49,687 bases of DNA from JANNMJ01 sp031397815 (GTDB lineage Bacteria; Bacteroidota; Bacteroidia; Cytophagales; Hymenobacteraceae), in the NCBI GenBank assembly GCA_031397815.1, contig JANNMJ010000045.1:1-49687 (forward strand), written 5' to 3'. Under the pieces are notes generated by a model that did no database searches, had not been told where the DNA came from, and saw nothing but the letters and a program-made list of their open reading frames with translations. A program made the position numbers and the translations under genes. Of the stretch, positions 7,340-15,090 are shown piece by piece (the stretch's first letter is position 1; each line of letters begins with the position of its first letter).

Positions 7340-8554
7340 TTAGTGAGCCGCCCACTCGATGGAGTTCAGGTCGATACCTTCCTTGAACATCTCCCACAGG
7401 GGCGACATTTCGCGGAGCTTCGTCACGGCTTCTTTTACGTGACCGATGGCGTAATCAATCTGCTCATCGGTGGTGAACCGCGAGAGACCGAAACGGAGCG
7501 AGGAGTGCGCCAAATCGTCGGACAGGCCGAGGGCTTTCAGCACGTAGCTCGGTTCCAAGGAAGCCGACGTACACGCCGAACCCGAGGAAACGGCCAAGTC
7601 CTTCACGCCCATCATCAGGCCTTCGCCCTCGACGTACTTGAACGAGATATTGGCGACGTGCGGCAAGCGATGCTCCCGCGAGCCGTTGACGTAGGATTCT
7701 TCGAGCGTGAGCAGCTCGCGTTCGAGACGGTCACGCATAGCGGAGATGCGGGCGGTGTCGGCGTCCATTTCCAGACGGCAGATTTCGCACGCTTTCCCTA
7801 GACCCACGATGCCCGGCACGTTGAGCGTCCCCGACCGCATACCGCGCTCGTGACCGCCGCCGTCCATCTGAGCCGTCACTTTCACGCGCGGGTTCTTACG
7901 CCGCACATACAGCGCGCCGACGCCTTTCGGGCCGTACATCTTGTGCGCGGTGAAGGCCATCAAATCAATCCCATCGGCATCGACATTGACCGGAATCTTG
8001 CCGACCGCCTGCGTGCCGTCGGTCATGAACAGGGCGCCGTGCTTGTGGGCAATCGCGCTGATTTCGCGGATTGGCTGAATCGTCCCGGTCTCGTTGTTAC
8101 CGTACATGATGGTCACCAGAATGGTCTGGGGCGTCATGGCGGCTTCCAGCTCGGCGAGCGAAATCAGGCCTTCCGCATCAACCGGCAGGTACGTGACACG
8201 CGCGCCGACCTTTTCGAGGTGCTTGCAGGTATCGAGCACCGCTTTGTGCTCGGTGGTGGTGGTGATGATGTGATTGCCCTTCTGGGCATACATCTCAAAC
8301 ACGCCCTTGATGCCGAGGTTATCCGACTCGGTGGCGCCCGACGTGAAGATGATTTCCTTGTCGGAGCACCCAATCAGGGCGGCAATCTGCTGGCGGGCAT
8401 AGTCCACACCTTCTTCAGCTTGCCAGCCGAACGGGTGGTTGCGCGAGGCCGCATTGCCGAATACATCGGTCAGATACGGCATCATCGCCGTGAGTACGCG
8501 CGGGTCGAGGGGCGTAGTGGCGTTGTTATCGAGGTAAATCGGAAGCTTCAGCAT
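7340..8554 (-). CDS. iscS: Cysteine desulfurase IscS
   Basis: 404 residues, full length. PLP lysine is Lys205 in FTAHKMYGPKG. The catalytic cysteine is Cys328 in SSGSACTSAS, the same position as in E. coli IscS. Other conserved stretches are YLDNNATTP, TSGATESDN, NNETGTIQPI and RSGTLNVPGIVGLG. It converts cysteine to alanine and passes persulfide sulfur to IscU. It is the first gene of the cluster, with a TAATTTTG box about 70 bases upstream. No IscR-like regulator gene is next to it. Confidence 0.96.
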   Translation of the reverse strand: MLKLPIYLDNNATTPLDPRVLTAMMPYLTDVFGNAASRNHPFGWQAEEGVDYARQQIAALIGCSDKEIIFTSGATESDNLGIKGVFEMYAQKGNHIITTTTEHKAVLDTCKHLEKVGARVTYLPVDAEGLISLAELEAAMTPQTILVTIMYGNNETGTIQPIREISAIAHKHGALFMTDGTQAVGKIPVNVDADGIDLMAFTAHKMYGPKGVGALYVRRKNPRVKVTAQMDGGGHERGMRSGTLNVPGIVGLGKACEICRLEMDADTARISAMRDRLERELLTLEESYVNGSREHRLPHVANISFKYVEGEGLMMGVKDLAVSSGSACTSASLEPSYVLKALGLSDDLAHSSLRFGLSRFTTDEQIDYAIGHVKEAVTKLREMSPLWEMFKEGIDLNSIEWAAH

Positions 8555-8622
8555 CGGAATCGTCGGGGCGGTTGCAGTCCCGGTTCAGAACAGCCAGTTA
8601 GGCCGCTTAGTTTGGAACGGGT

Positions 8623-8630
8623 CAAAATTA
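8623..8630 (-). promoter_or_regulatory. Candidate -7 box for iscS
   Basis: Reading the minus strand, TAATTTTG matches the Bacteroidota -7 consensus TAnnTTTG. It would place transcription start near 8616, about 60 bases before the iscS ATG. No good -33 TTTG is seen at the usual spacing. Confidence 0.4.
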
Positions 8631-8636
8631 CGCCCG

Positions 8637-8826
8637 GATCGCTGATGAAGCGGATGAAAAGATTTCGCTGATGAGTTTTGTGGAGCGAGCGGCTAGCTTT
8701 CTGGGGTGAAAGGCCAGTGTGCGCTCAGTGTACACCCCTTGTGCGCCCAACAAGCGCCACCTTGCGAACCGAATCAGAATCAGAATCAGAATCAGGAAAA
8801 TCAAAAAATCCGCTAAATCTGCGATC
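8637..8826. repeat. 190-bp element with 29-base terminal inverted repeats
   Basis: The left end (8637-8665, starting GATCGCTGATGAAGCGGAT) and the right end (8798-8826, reverse complement starting GATCGCAGATTTAGCGGAT) match at 21 of 29 positions. A partial direct copy of the left end (TCGCTGATGA) follows at 8666, and a GAATCA hexamer run lies at about 8771-8795. The right end stops two bases before the GTG of the epimerase gene. It fills most of the 274-base intergenic region and looks like a small MITE-type insertion. Confidence 0.5.
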
Positions 8827-8828
8827 TT

Positions 8829-9227
8829 GTGATTATTGAACACCTCGGCATCGCCGTCCGCGACCTCACCGCCGCCACCGACCTCTACCGCCGTCTGCTC
8901 GGCACGGAACCTTACAAAACGGAAGTGGTAGAGACCGAAAAGGTCACGACCGTCTTTTTCCAGACCGGCGAGAGCAAAGTCGAGCTGCTCGTCGGCACCG
9001 CCCCCGACTCGCCGATCAGCAAGTTCATCGAGAAGAAGGGCGAAGGAATCCACCACATCGCCTTCGGCGTAACCGACATCCGCGCCGAGATGGCCCGCCT
9101 GAAAGCCGAAGGTTTCGAGCTGCTCAGCGAAGAGCCCAAGCCCGGCGCCGACAACAAGCTCGTGTGTTTCGTGCACCCGCGCTCAGCGGGCGGCGTGCTG
9201 GTGGAGCTGTGTCAGGAGCGGGGGTGA
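8829..9227 (+). CDS. mce: Methylmalonyl-CoA epimerase
   Basis: 132 residues, GTG start chosen because IIEHLGIAV is the usual family N-terminus. It is a vicinal-oxygen-chelate (glyoxalase-fold) enzyme. Expected metal ligands are His5 (EHLGIAV), His75 or His76 (GIHHIAFGV) and Glu127 (VLVELCQ). FFQTGESKVELL and the C-terminal DNKLVCFVHP segment also fit. It interconverts (R)- and (S)-methylmalonyl-CoA in propionate/succinate metabolism. It stands alone; mutase and carboxylase genes are not in the window. The inverted-repeat element upstream ends two bases before the start, so any promoter must lie inside that element. Confidence 0.9.
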   Translation: MIIEHLGIAVRDLTAATDLYRRLLGTEPYKTEVVETEKVTTVFFQTGESKVELLVGTAPDSPISKFIEKKGEGIHHIAFGVTDIRAEMARLKAEGFELLSEEPKPGADNKLVCFVHPRSAGGVLVELCQERG

Positions 9228-9272
9228 GCTGAGTTGAGTTGATTGAGGTGATTGCTTGGACGTTCGTCCGCA

Positions 9273-10130
9273 CTAGTGCGTCACGACCAACTCCAGACAG
9301 GCCGACATACCGGGAAAGCGCTTCCAGTTATTGGCCGCGCCGTAGCGGTAGAGGTGCGTGGCGAATGCGGGAACGGTAATCGGCAGCGCCAACAGCCCGT
9401 CAGGTTGCGGCGAATGGCTAACCCATTCGAGGGCGACCACAACCGCCTCATCGGTAACGAAGAGGTTTTCGGGTCGAAAATCGACTATCACCCACCCGCG
9501 CTGATTCTTGACGCGGGTCAGGTAGAGCGGGCGTTGCAGCAGCGACCGACCGGGACGCCCGTCTTCGAGGGCGTACACGTTGACGCGCAGCCGAACCGAA
9601 TCGAACGTGTTGGCCATCGCGAAGCGGAGCGTATCGAGCCAAGCGCCGCCTTTGGGGAGTTGAAAAACCCGTCCGATTTCGGCCCCGACATTATGCCCCG
9701 GCACTTCGTCGAGGGCGAAATTGGTCTGCATCTTCGCATTCCAGTTGTGGTTGCCGATGCGTTGGCGCCGCAAGCCGCGCGCCCGAATAGTGGCCTCGGG
9801 GAGCGCCATCGCAGCTTCAGGAAGGCTGATGAGTACCGGATTAGGCGGTAGAGCAGCCACCGGCAGCGTCTGAGCGCGGTAACCGACCAAGCCAAACCGG
9901 ATAGAGTCCGTCGGGGCAATGGAGGCGGGCAGCGTAAGCTGAAACCGCCCCTCGGCATCGGCGACGGTACCCACCGGCTGCCCCACGATTCCGACCGTGG
10001 CATACGACAGCTGCTTGCCATCAGCATCGGTGAGGCGGCCTTGCAGGCTGCGGCCTTGAGCAACGGCGCGGTCAGGAAGCGCAATCAGGGCGGGCAACAG
10101 AGCGAGTAGTAGGGAAAACAGCAGCTTCAT
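9273..10130 (-). CDS. Exported CarboxypepD_reg-like domain protein
   Basis: 285 residues. Signal peptide 1-25 (cleavage after AVAQ), then a carboxypeptidase-regulatory-like beta sandwich (about 27-105: LQGRLTDADGKQLSYATVGI, GTVADAEGRFQLTLP). The remaining 180 residues (RGLRRQRIGNHNWNAKMQTN, LEDGRPGRSLL, VTDEAVVVALEWV) form a region often seen behind this domain in Bacteroidota. Such proteins sit in the periplasm or at the outer membrane; no enzyme motif is visible. It has no TonB plug or barrel, so it is not a SusC-type receptor. Confidence 0.7.
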   Translation of the reverse strand: MKLLFSLLLALLPALIALPDRAVAQGRSLQGRLTDADGKQLSYATVGIVGQPVGTVADAEGRFQLTLPASIAPTDSIRFGLVGYRAQTLPVAALPPNPVLISLPEAAMALPEATIRARGLRRQRIGNHNWNAKMQTNFALDEVPGHNVGAEIGRVFQLPKGGAWLDTLRFAMANTFDSVRLRVNVYALEDGRPGRSLLQRPLYLTRVKNQRGWVIVDFRPENLFVTDEAVVVALEWVSHSPQPDGLLALPITVPAFATHLYRYGAANNWKRFPGMSACLELVVTH

Positions 10131-10228
10131 GAGTGACGGAGGATGCGCGAGTAGCGCAAGAGTGAGTGAGAATAGGAAGGTGAGAGACGAGGCCGATTCT
10201 AGAATTGGCTGACGATTTCTAAAAGCTG

Positions 10229-10930
10229 TTACGCCGTCACCTTCTTCGCCCTATACCCCCGAATAGCCTGCCGAATCAGGAACGCCCCGAGCAAGGAAGG
10301 CGCAATCCAGCCAGCTGTGCCAATCCACGCCGGGGCCGATTCCGGCAGCCAGTGCCCCAAGTTCACCACCAGAAAAGCCGTGAACGTAGCGATGTAGGAG
10401 CCGCCCATCCGCGAGATGTGGCGGAAAACCCACGGCTCCGGCCGCGTGCCCGCTGGGGCGGTCCGGAACCCGGTCCATGCATCGCGGACAGCGAAAATGA
10501 GCGTTAGTATTCCGAAGAAGCCGAACAGGATAGCTTGCCAGTAAACCCCGGCGCCCACCATCGCCAAGCCGACGAGGGAAGTGAAAACCGCCAACCCTTT
10601 ATCAGCGGTAGCCAAGGTGGAAGTATGGCGCCGGGCAGCCCGCCACCCCGAGAAGCTCAGGTAAAACGAGAACACCGCGATGCCCGTCAGGAACAGCCGC
10701 GAGCCGGTGACCGGCAGGAGCGCCGTGAGCACGAGCGCCGTAATCGCCACCACGATCATCGCCCCGACATACACGCGTCCGGCGCGGCGGTGCGGCGGGC
10801 CACCCTTCCGGCCGAGCATCGGCACCAGCCCCGCGAAGAGCGCAACCGCACCGGCGCCGATATGCGTCAGGCGCGGCACGATGACGGCAAGGTCGGTGTA
10901 ATCGAAGGAGAAAAAGAAGGAGGCGAGCAT
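10229..10930 (-). CDS. DUF2306-like integral membrane protein
   Basis: 233 residues from ATG 10930; a longer open frame upstream would overlap the LytTR gene and has no membrane-protein character. Six to seven hydrophobic segments are visible. The region HIGAGAVALFAGLVPML followed by HRRAGRVYVGAM fits the DUF2306 pattern (His-containing helix, then HRxxGRxYV). A short basic tail (RGYRAKKVTA) ends it. Function is unknown. It lies 154 bases downstream of the LytTR gene and may share a transcript. Confidence 0.65.
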   Translation of the reverse strand: MLASFFFSFDYTDLAVIVPRLTHIGAGAVALFAGLVPMLGRKGGPPHRRAGRVYVGAMIVVAITALVLTALLPVTGSRLFLTGIAVFSFYLSFSGWRAARRHTSTLATADKGLAVFTSLVGLAMVGAGVYWQAILFGFFGILTLIFAVRDAWTGFRTAPAGTRPEPWVFRHISRMGGSYIATFTAFLVVNLGHWLPESAPAWIGTAGWIAPSLLGAFLIRQAIRGYRAKKVTA

Positions 10931-11084
10931 CGGCGTGGGGCAGTTTCGGGGGTGAATCGATGCTGCAAACGTCGGCCACGGCCCTACCCGACTGCAATAG
11001 CCGTGGGGCGAAAAGGGCTTTTTTGGGGTATTCAGCGATGTTTTGGGACGAACGACAAAGCCCGCTTCGGCCTTCAGGAGCGTA

Positions 11085-12083
11085 TTAGGGACGAACGGGA
11101 GCCGCGCGCAACGCCGCCAAAACCGCTTCGGCATACGTGCGCCCCACGGGCACCGGCTCGACGTCGGGCACGGGCAGGTGCAGGCGGTAGCCTTGCGCAT
11201 TACCCGCAACCCGCGTCACGCGGTCGAGCTGCACGAGATAAGAGCGATGCACCCGTGTGAGCCGCGTCGTGCCCTGCTCCGCCGCCTGCCCCGCCAACCG
11301 ACTGAGCGAAGCGCGCAACAACGCCAACACCGGGGCACTGCCCGCCGGGCCGTACACCACAGTGCAGTAGTTATCAGCCGCTTCGAGGTAAAGCAGCTGC
11401 GCAACGGGCACGGTCAACGAATCCTTGCCATTCTCGGCGGTGAACGTGACGGTGGCGGGCGGCGGGACAATAGGGCCGTTTGACGGCGGCGGATTGGTGG
11501 CGGATTCGGAGGTTGTTTCCGAAGTTATCTCTGAAGGTGATACCGAAGCTGACTCAACAATTGATTCAGCCGCCGGAACCAGCTCCGCCGAACGAATCAG
11601 TAAGGCGGCGGCAGCGGTTTGGTTCAGCCGAAGCTGCCGGATGTACGTGGCGAGCGTAACGCCAGCTACCGGAAACGCGCCAATCAGGAACGTAATCGCA
11701 ATCATGCCGCCGGGGTGGAGCTGTTGTAGCGGCACATCGGCTTGCCAGCTCAGGTAGAGCAGGTTGGCGATTCCGATGAGCAGCACATTCAGGTTTAGGT
11801 ACAGCGCCGAGCGGCCCACCGTCCAGCGGTCTTCGCGGAAGAAGTTCGGCGCCAACCACTGCCCGCCCACATACCAGCCAAACGTCACCAGCGTAGAAAC
11901 CAGCCCGAAACCCGCAACCTTGAGCGCCTTCTGCGGCACCCGCCAATCATTCAGCCCGAACGGCTGAAACAAGAGCAGAAACGCCCCCACGAACACCCCA
12001 ATCAGCAGCGCCCGCCGGAGCTGGACCGCCGGCCCCTCGGGCAGCGGATACGGTTGACGCAGCAGATCGAGCAGGCGGCGCAT
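11085..12083 (-). CDS. Membrane-bound LytTR-type transcriptional regulator
   Basis: 332 residues from ATG 12083, preferred over an upstream ATG that would add 16 residues. Four membrane helices (about 24-40, 57-77, 92-112, 125-145) precede a Ser/Thr/Glu-rich linker (about 160-220) and a C-terminal LytTR DNA-binding domain (about 222-325: YLEAADNYCTVVY, RLTRVHRSYLVQLDRV). Bacteroidota have many such membrane-LytTR proteins without a receiver domain. They are thought to sense a membrane signal directly. No histidine kinase of the LytS type is adjacent. Confidence 0.82.
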   Translation of the reverse strand: MRRLLDLLRQPYPLPEGPAVQLRRALLIGVFVGAFLLLFQPFGLNDWRVPQKALKVAGFGLVSTLVTFGWYVGGQWLAPNFFREDRWTVGRSALYLNLNVLLIGIANLLYLSWQADVPLQQLHPGGMIAITFLIGAFPVAGVTLATYIRQLRLNQTAAAALLIRSAELVPAAESIVESASVSPSEITSETTSESATNPPPSNGPIVPPPATVTFTAENGKDSLTVPVAQLLYLEAADNYCTVVYGPAGSAPVLALLRASLSRLAGQAAEQGTTRLTRVHRSYLVQLDRVTRVAGNAQGYRLHLPVPDVEPVPVGRTYAEAVLAALRAAPVRP

Positions 12084-12138
12084 CGGAGAAAAGTGAGCGA
12101 GGAAGAAGCTGGAAATGAAGCCGGAATGCAAGCAAGAA

Positions 12139-12170
12139 CGCCCCGGCGCGGCATATCCGCACCGGGGCGC
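12139..12170 (-). terminator. Stem-loop between the 12211 gene and the LytTR gene
   Basis: CGCCCCGG, one unpaired base, GCGG, a CATAT loop, CCGC, one unpaired base, CCGGGGCG form a GC-rich hairpin. It sits after the stop of the gene at 12211-12915 and upstream of the LytTR gene. No strong T-run follows on the minus strand. Confidence 0.5.
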
Positions 12171-12210
12171 TTGAAGTTCAGGAGGGAAGACGGTTGCTTA
12201 AATCAGTCCA

Positions 12211-12915
12211 TTAACCGATCAACCGCTCCAGAATGGCAGCTAGGCGCGAGTGCTTGGCGGCTTTCTTTTCGGGGGTGTTGAACCGCGCCGTCATGCCGCT
12301 GAATGGGGTCGTGAAAATCACCGGAATATTGCCCCACTCATTGCAGAGGTAATAAAGCTCTTCGTGCGGCTCGATTAGTTGCTCCGTAAACGTGAGGCCG
12401 AGCCACTGCCGCTCGTCGGGATGGATGGGGTTGTAGAAAAACCCGAGCAGCTCCTGCGCCAAGCGGTTCGCCACCACGATGGCGCGCGGCCGCTGCCGGG
12501 CGGGGAGCTGGGTGAGATGCGTGAGCACATCGCGGGTGACCGCTAACTGATCCGAAGCAAAACCGGCTCCGGCCCCGCCGAGCATCGCTTGAATCGCTTT
12601 CTGCTCACTCTCGCGCTGAAACAGCACGTCGAGGTGGGCGTAGGGCAGCGCGGGGTCAACGGTCGCCAGAAAATCCATCTCCTTGCGGTAGAAATTCCCC
12701 GGATTATCGTACAGATCAAACACCAGCGGCTTGGTAGGGTCGCCGTCGACATTATGGGTTTGGTTATACGAGGTGGCCAAGCCGATAAAGAGCACGCTTC
12801 CTTCCTGAAGGGCTTTCGGGTGCGCGTACCCCCGCTCGTGCGCAAAAGGCAGGTTGGCTTCTTTCTGCCATACAGCCGTGAGCGGCGCTTGCAGGATGGG
12901 TTGGAGGTCGATCAT
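12211..12915 (-). CDS. Unknown cytoplasmic protein, possibly uracil-glycosylase fold
   Basis: 234 residues, not confidently recognised. The segment SVLFIGLATSYNQTH resembles the GINPS-type loop of uracil-DNA-glycosylase-like proteins. AIVVANRLAQELLG and IPVIFTTPFSGM could be the later strands of the same fold. No catalytic residue can be assigned and the resemblance is weak. There is no signal peptide or membrane helix. The gene is flanked by a CHU_C protein upstream and a terminator-like hairpin downstream. Confidence 0.55.
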   Translation of the reverse strand: MIDLQPILQAPLTAVWQKEANLPFAHERGYAHPKALQEGSVLFIGLATSYNQTHNVDGDPTKPLVFDLYDNPGNFYRKEMDFLATVDPALPYAHLDVLFQRESEQKAIQAMLGGAGAGFASDQLAVTRDVLTHLTQLPARQRPRAIVVANRLAQELLGFFYNPIHPDERQWLGLTFTEQLIEPHEELYYLCNEWGNIPVIFTTPFSGMTARFNTPEKKAAKHSRLAAILERLIG

Positions 12916-13071
12916 AAGAGAGAGCGCGTTGAAAAATGCTGCCGCTCCGGAAAGGCGCTTCCGGCCGGTGCGGGGTGCAAGTTCGCACCAGCAGCGGTTG
13001 TCGCCGAAAAAAGAGGGCGGGAAGGGAAGCAGGAGCCCCGTCGCGCTTGCCCCCCGTGCCCCTCATCTGCT

Positions 13072-14919
13072 TTACCGCACCAGCGTCACGATGCCGCGCC
13101 GCTCTACGGGGGCGCCGGTGCAGTCGGTGGTGGTGAAAAGGTAATAGTAGACGCCCTCGGAGCAGTCGGCGCCGGTCCAGAGGGCGGCCGGGTCGGTGGT
13201 TTGCCACACGCGCTTGCCCCAGCGGTTGTAAATCGCCCAGTGCAGCACCGGGCCGCTCGTGGCTACGGGGCGGAAGGTATCGTTGAGACCGTCGGCGTTG
13301 GGGGTGAAAATATTGGGCGCGGCCGCCGTGGTCGTGCCGACGGGTTCATAGACTACCGCCTTGCGAAACACGCGCCCATCGGCCAGCGTGGCCGTGACGG
13401 TGTAAGTGCCGGGGCTGCTGAACCGGTGGCGCGGCGCCCAGACGGTGGCCGTGTCGTGAGCCGGACCGCCCGCAGGGTCGCCGAAATTCCAGCGCACGCC
13501 GCGGGCGCAGCCGGGGTTGGCCAGCCACAGCTCCACCGTATCGGTTTCACAGGTGCTCAGATGCCGAATCTCCGCCACTGAATCCAGCATCGCCGCTGTG
13601 TTGACGGAGCTGAAACCGGTGCCGCCAAAAAAATCATCCGAAATACCCAACACCCGAAATTGGCAAGCTGTATCAGGCAAGGTGGGGCGCCGGATGACCG
13701 GAAACCAAGATGGATAAGTAGCAGATGAATTAGTAGAACGTTTGGTTGCTAAGAGAATAGCACCATTCGGAGCGAGCGCAACATAATTTTGAAGATTACT
13801 TCCGTAAGATACCCCAGATTGAAGAAGAATCATTTGCGGGTCTTGACTGATTATCACCCCTGAATAAACGACAGCACCAGCAATGGGATCGAGCGCGACT
13901 TGCTCAATGTTTCGCCACACATCGTTCGCGACGTTGGAGCCATAGTTTTGCACGTAGATAAAGCGGCTATCGGCCGAAAAGCCGCCTTCAAACGCGTTAT
14001 AGCTCACGATACGCTCCTCAGAGACCCTGCCCGTGGCCGCATCGAAGCGCGCCAATGCCAGCCAGCGCAGATGCGTCATCATAGCGCTATTGACGGAGTC
14101 GAAGCGGGTAGAAAACAGCACCCACCGACCATCGGGCGAAAAAGTCACCCCACCGAGGGTATCGGGGTTGAAACGCGAGGGCGAGACGACCGGCGTAGCC
14201 GTCACCCCACGCGGTGTTACCCGATACGCCAGAAACTTGCCGCCCCGCAGCGTACGGGCCATTACCCACGTATCGCGGTGGTTGGCGTGGCGCGTAGCCC
14301 CGACGCCCGCTACTCCTACCGTACTCAGCGGTACAGCGCGGCGTGTCACGCGCGCACCGCTACCATCGGATGCCCGTTCGATGAGCGAATAGCGGAGCAC
14401 CGGTGTCGGGCGAAATTGAGGATAAATAGTAGGATCATAAATACTACAGGTGCGGGTCGCTGAGAAGAGCAGCGTTTGGGTAGTGCTGCTTGGCACTGGG
14501 ACAAAGAGGGCTGAATATGGGCATTGTAATACTGTATCGTTACGCACGGTGCGGGCGCTGTCGAGGCGATCACCATTGGGGAGGAGATGACCGGCGGCAT
14601 CGAGCACTTTATGACCATTTGAAAGGTACAGCAACTCGCCGCAGGGCGTGCTGATGGTGGCAGAAGTACGGGGCTCGAGGAAGCCCGGTAGGTCCGGAGT
14701 GGTAGGCAAACGGTACGGTAACCGTGCTGGTCGGGTCGAGAAATCAAGGATTCCCAAACTGTAATCGCCTAAGCCTAAGAAATCATACGACATTCCGGAT
14801 ACCCATTGGTGGTATTCGCGTTGGGCCGTGGCGGGCAAGGCAAAGAAGATTAGTGCCAAGTTGAGTACGAGCGAGGTTATCAACTTACTCACGACTTGGG
14901 AAAAAGGAATATAACGCAT
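13072..14919 (-). CDS. Secreted beta-propeller/PKD protein with CHU_C sorting domain
   Basis: 615 residues. Signal peptide 1-33 (FFALPATAQ) is followed by a long WD40/propeller-like region (about 35-430) with repeated blade-like strands such as VTFSPDGRWVLFS. A PKD-like module (about 455-525: VRWNFGDPAG, SSPGTYTVTATLADG) comes next. The last 85 residues are the gliding-motility-associated C-terminal domain (NIFTPNADGLNDTF, IYNRWGKRVW, GVYYYLFTT), a type B T9SS signal. The protein should be exported and anchored at or shed from the surface. Its ligand is unknown. Confidence 0.85.
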   Translation of the reverse strand: MRYIPFSQVVSKLITSLVLNLALIFFALPATAQREYHQWVSGMSYDFLGLGDYSLGILDFSTRPARLPYRLPTTPDLPGFLEPRTSATISTPCGELLYLSNGHKVLDAAGHLLPNGDRLDSARTVRNDTVLQCPYSALFVPVPSSTTQTLLFSATRTCSIYDPTIYPQFRPTPVLRYSLIERASDGSGARVTRRAVPLSTVGVAGVGATRHANHRDTWVMARTLRGGKFLAYRVTPRGVTATPVVSPSRFNPDTLGGVTFSPDGRWVLFSTRFDSVNSAMMTHLRWLALARFDAATGRVSEERIVSYNAFEGGFSADSRFIYVQNYGSNVANDVWRNIEQVALDPIAGAVVYSGVIISQDPQMILLQSGVSYGSNLQNYVALAPNGAILLATKRSTNSSATYPSWFPVIRRPTLPDTACQFRVLGISDDFFGGTGFSSVNTAAMLDSVAEIRHLSTCETDTVELWLANPGCARGVRWNFGDPAGGPAHDTATVWAPRHRFSSPGTYTVTATLADGRVFRKAVVYEPVGTTTAAAPNIFTPNADGLNDTFRPVATSGPVLHWAIYNRWGKRVWQTTDPAALWTGADCSEGVYYYLFTTTDCTGAPVERRGIVTLVR

Positions 14920-14960
14920 TGGTGTCGCAGATTTTGGAGGTAGGCAAGCAAAAGCTGGTG

Positions 14961-15017
14961 GCGGGAGTCACATCAAGAAACTCCCGCTCCGGCCGCTAAT
15001 CGAGCTGGAGCGGGAGT
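14961..15017 (-). promoter_or_regulatory. Overlapping alternative stem-loops in the 14919 gene leader
   Basis: ACTCCCGC at 14980-14987 can pair with GCGGGAGT at 14961-14968. As part of ACTCCCGCTCC (14980-14990) it can instead pair with GGAGCGGGAGT at 15007-15017. The two stems exclude each other. They lie between a terminator and the start codon at 14919, so they would be in the leader if transcription starts upstream. No known riboswitch is recognised. Confidence 0.3.
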
Positions 15018-15032
15018 ATCAGACGTCGTTTT

Positions 15033-15060
15033 AAGTTAGCCTGCGTGGGCAGGCTAACTT
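15033..15060. terminator. Terminator after the phase-variable secreted protein gene
   Basis: Perfect 12-base arms AAGTTAGCCTGC and GCAGGCTAACTT surround GTGG. The hairpin has T-runs on the plus side and TTAAAA on the minus side. On the minus strand it follows the stop at 15091 and precedes the leader of the 14919 gene. Confidence 0.75.
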
Positions 15061-15090
15061 TTTCAAGATTTCAATCCAGCAAAAAGCGAA

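Noticed and set aside
10931..11209. N-terminal extension of the DUF2306-like frame
   Set aside because: It overlaps the LytTR gene in another frame and lacks membrane-protein character; ATG 10930 fits better.
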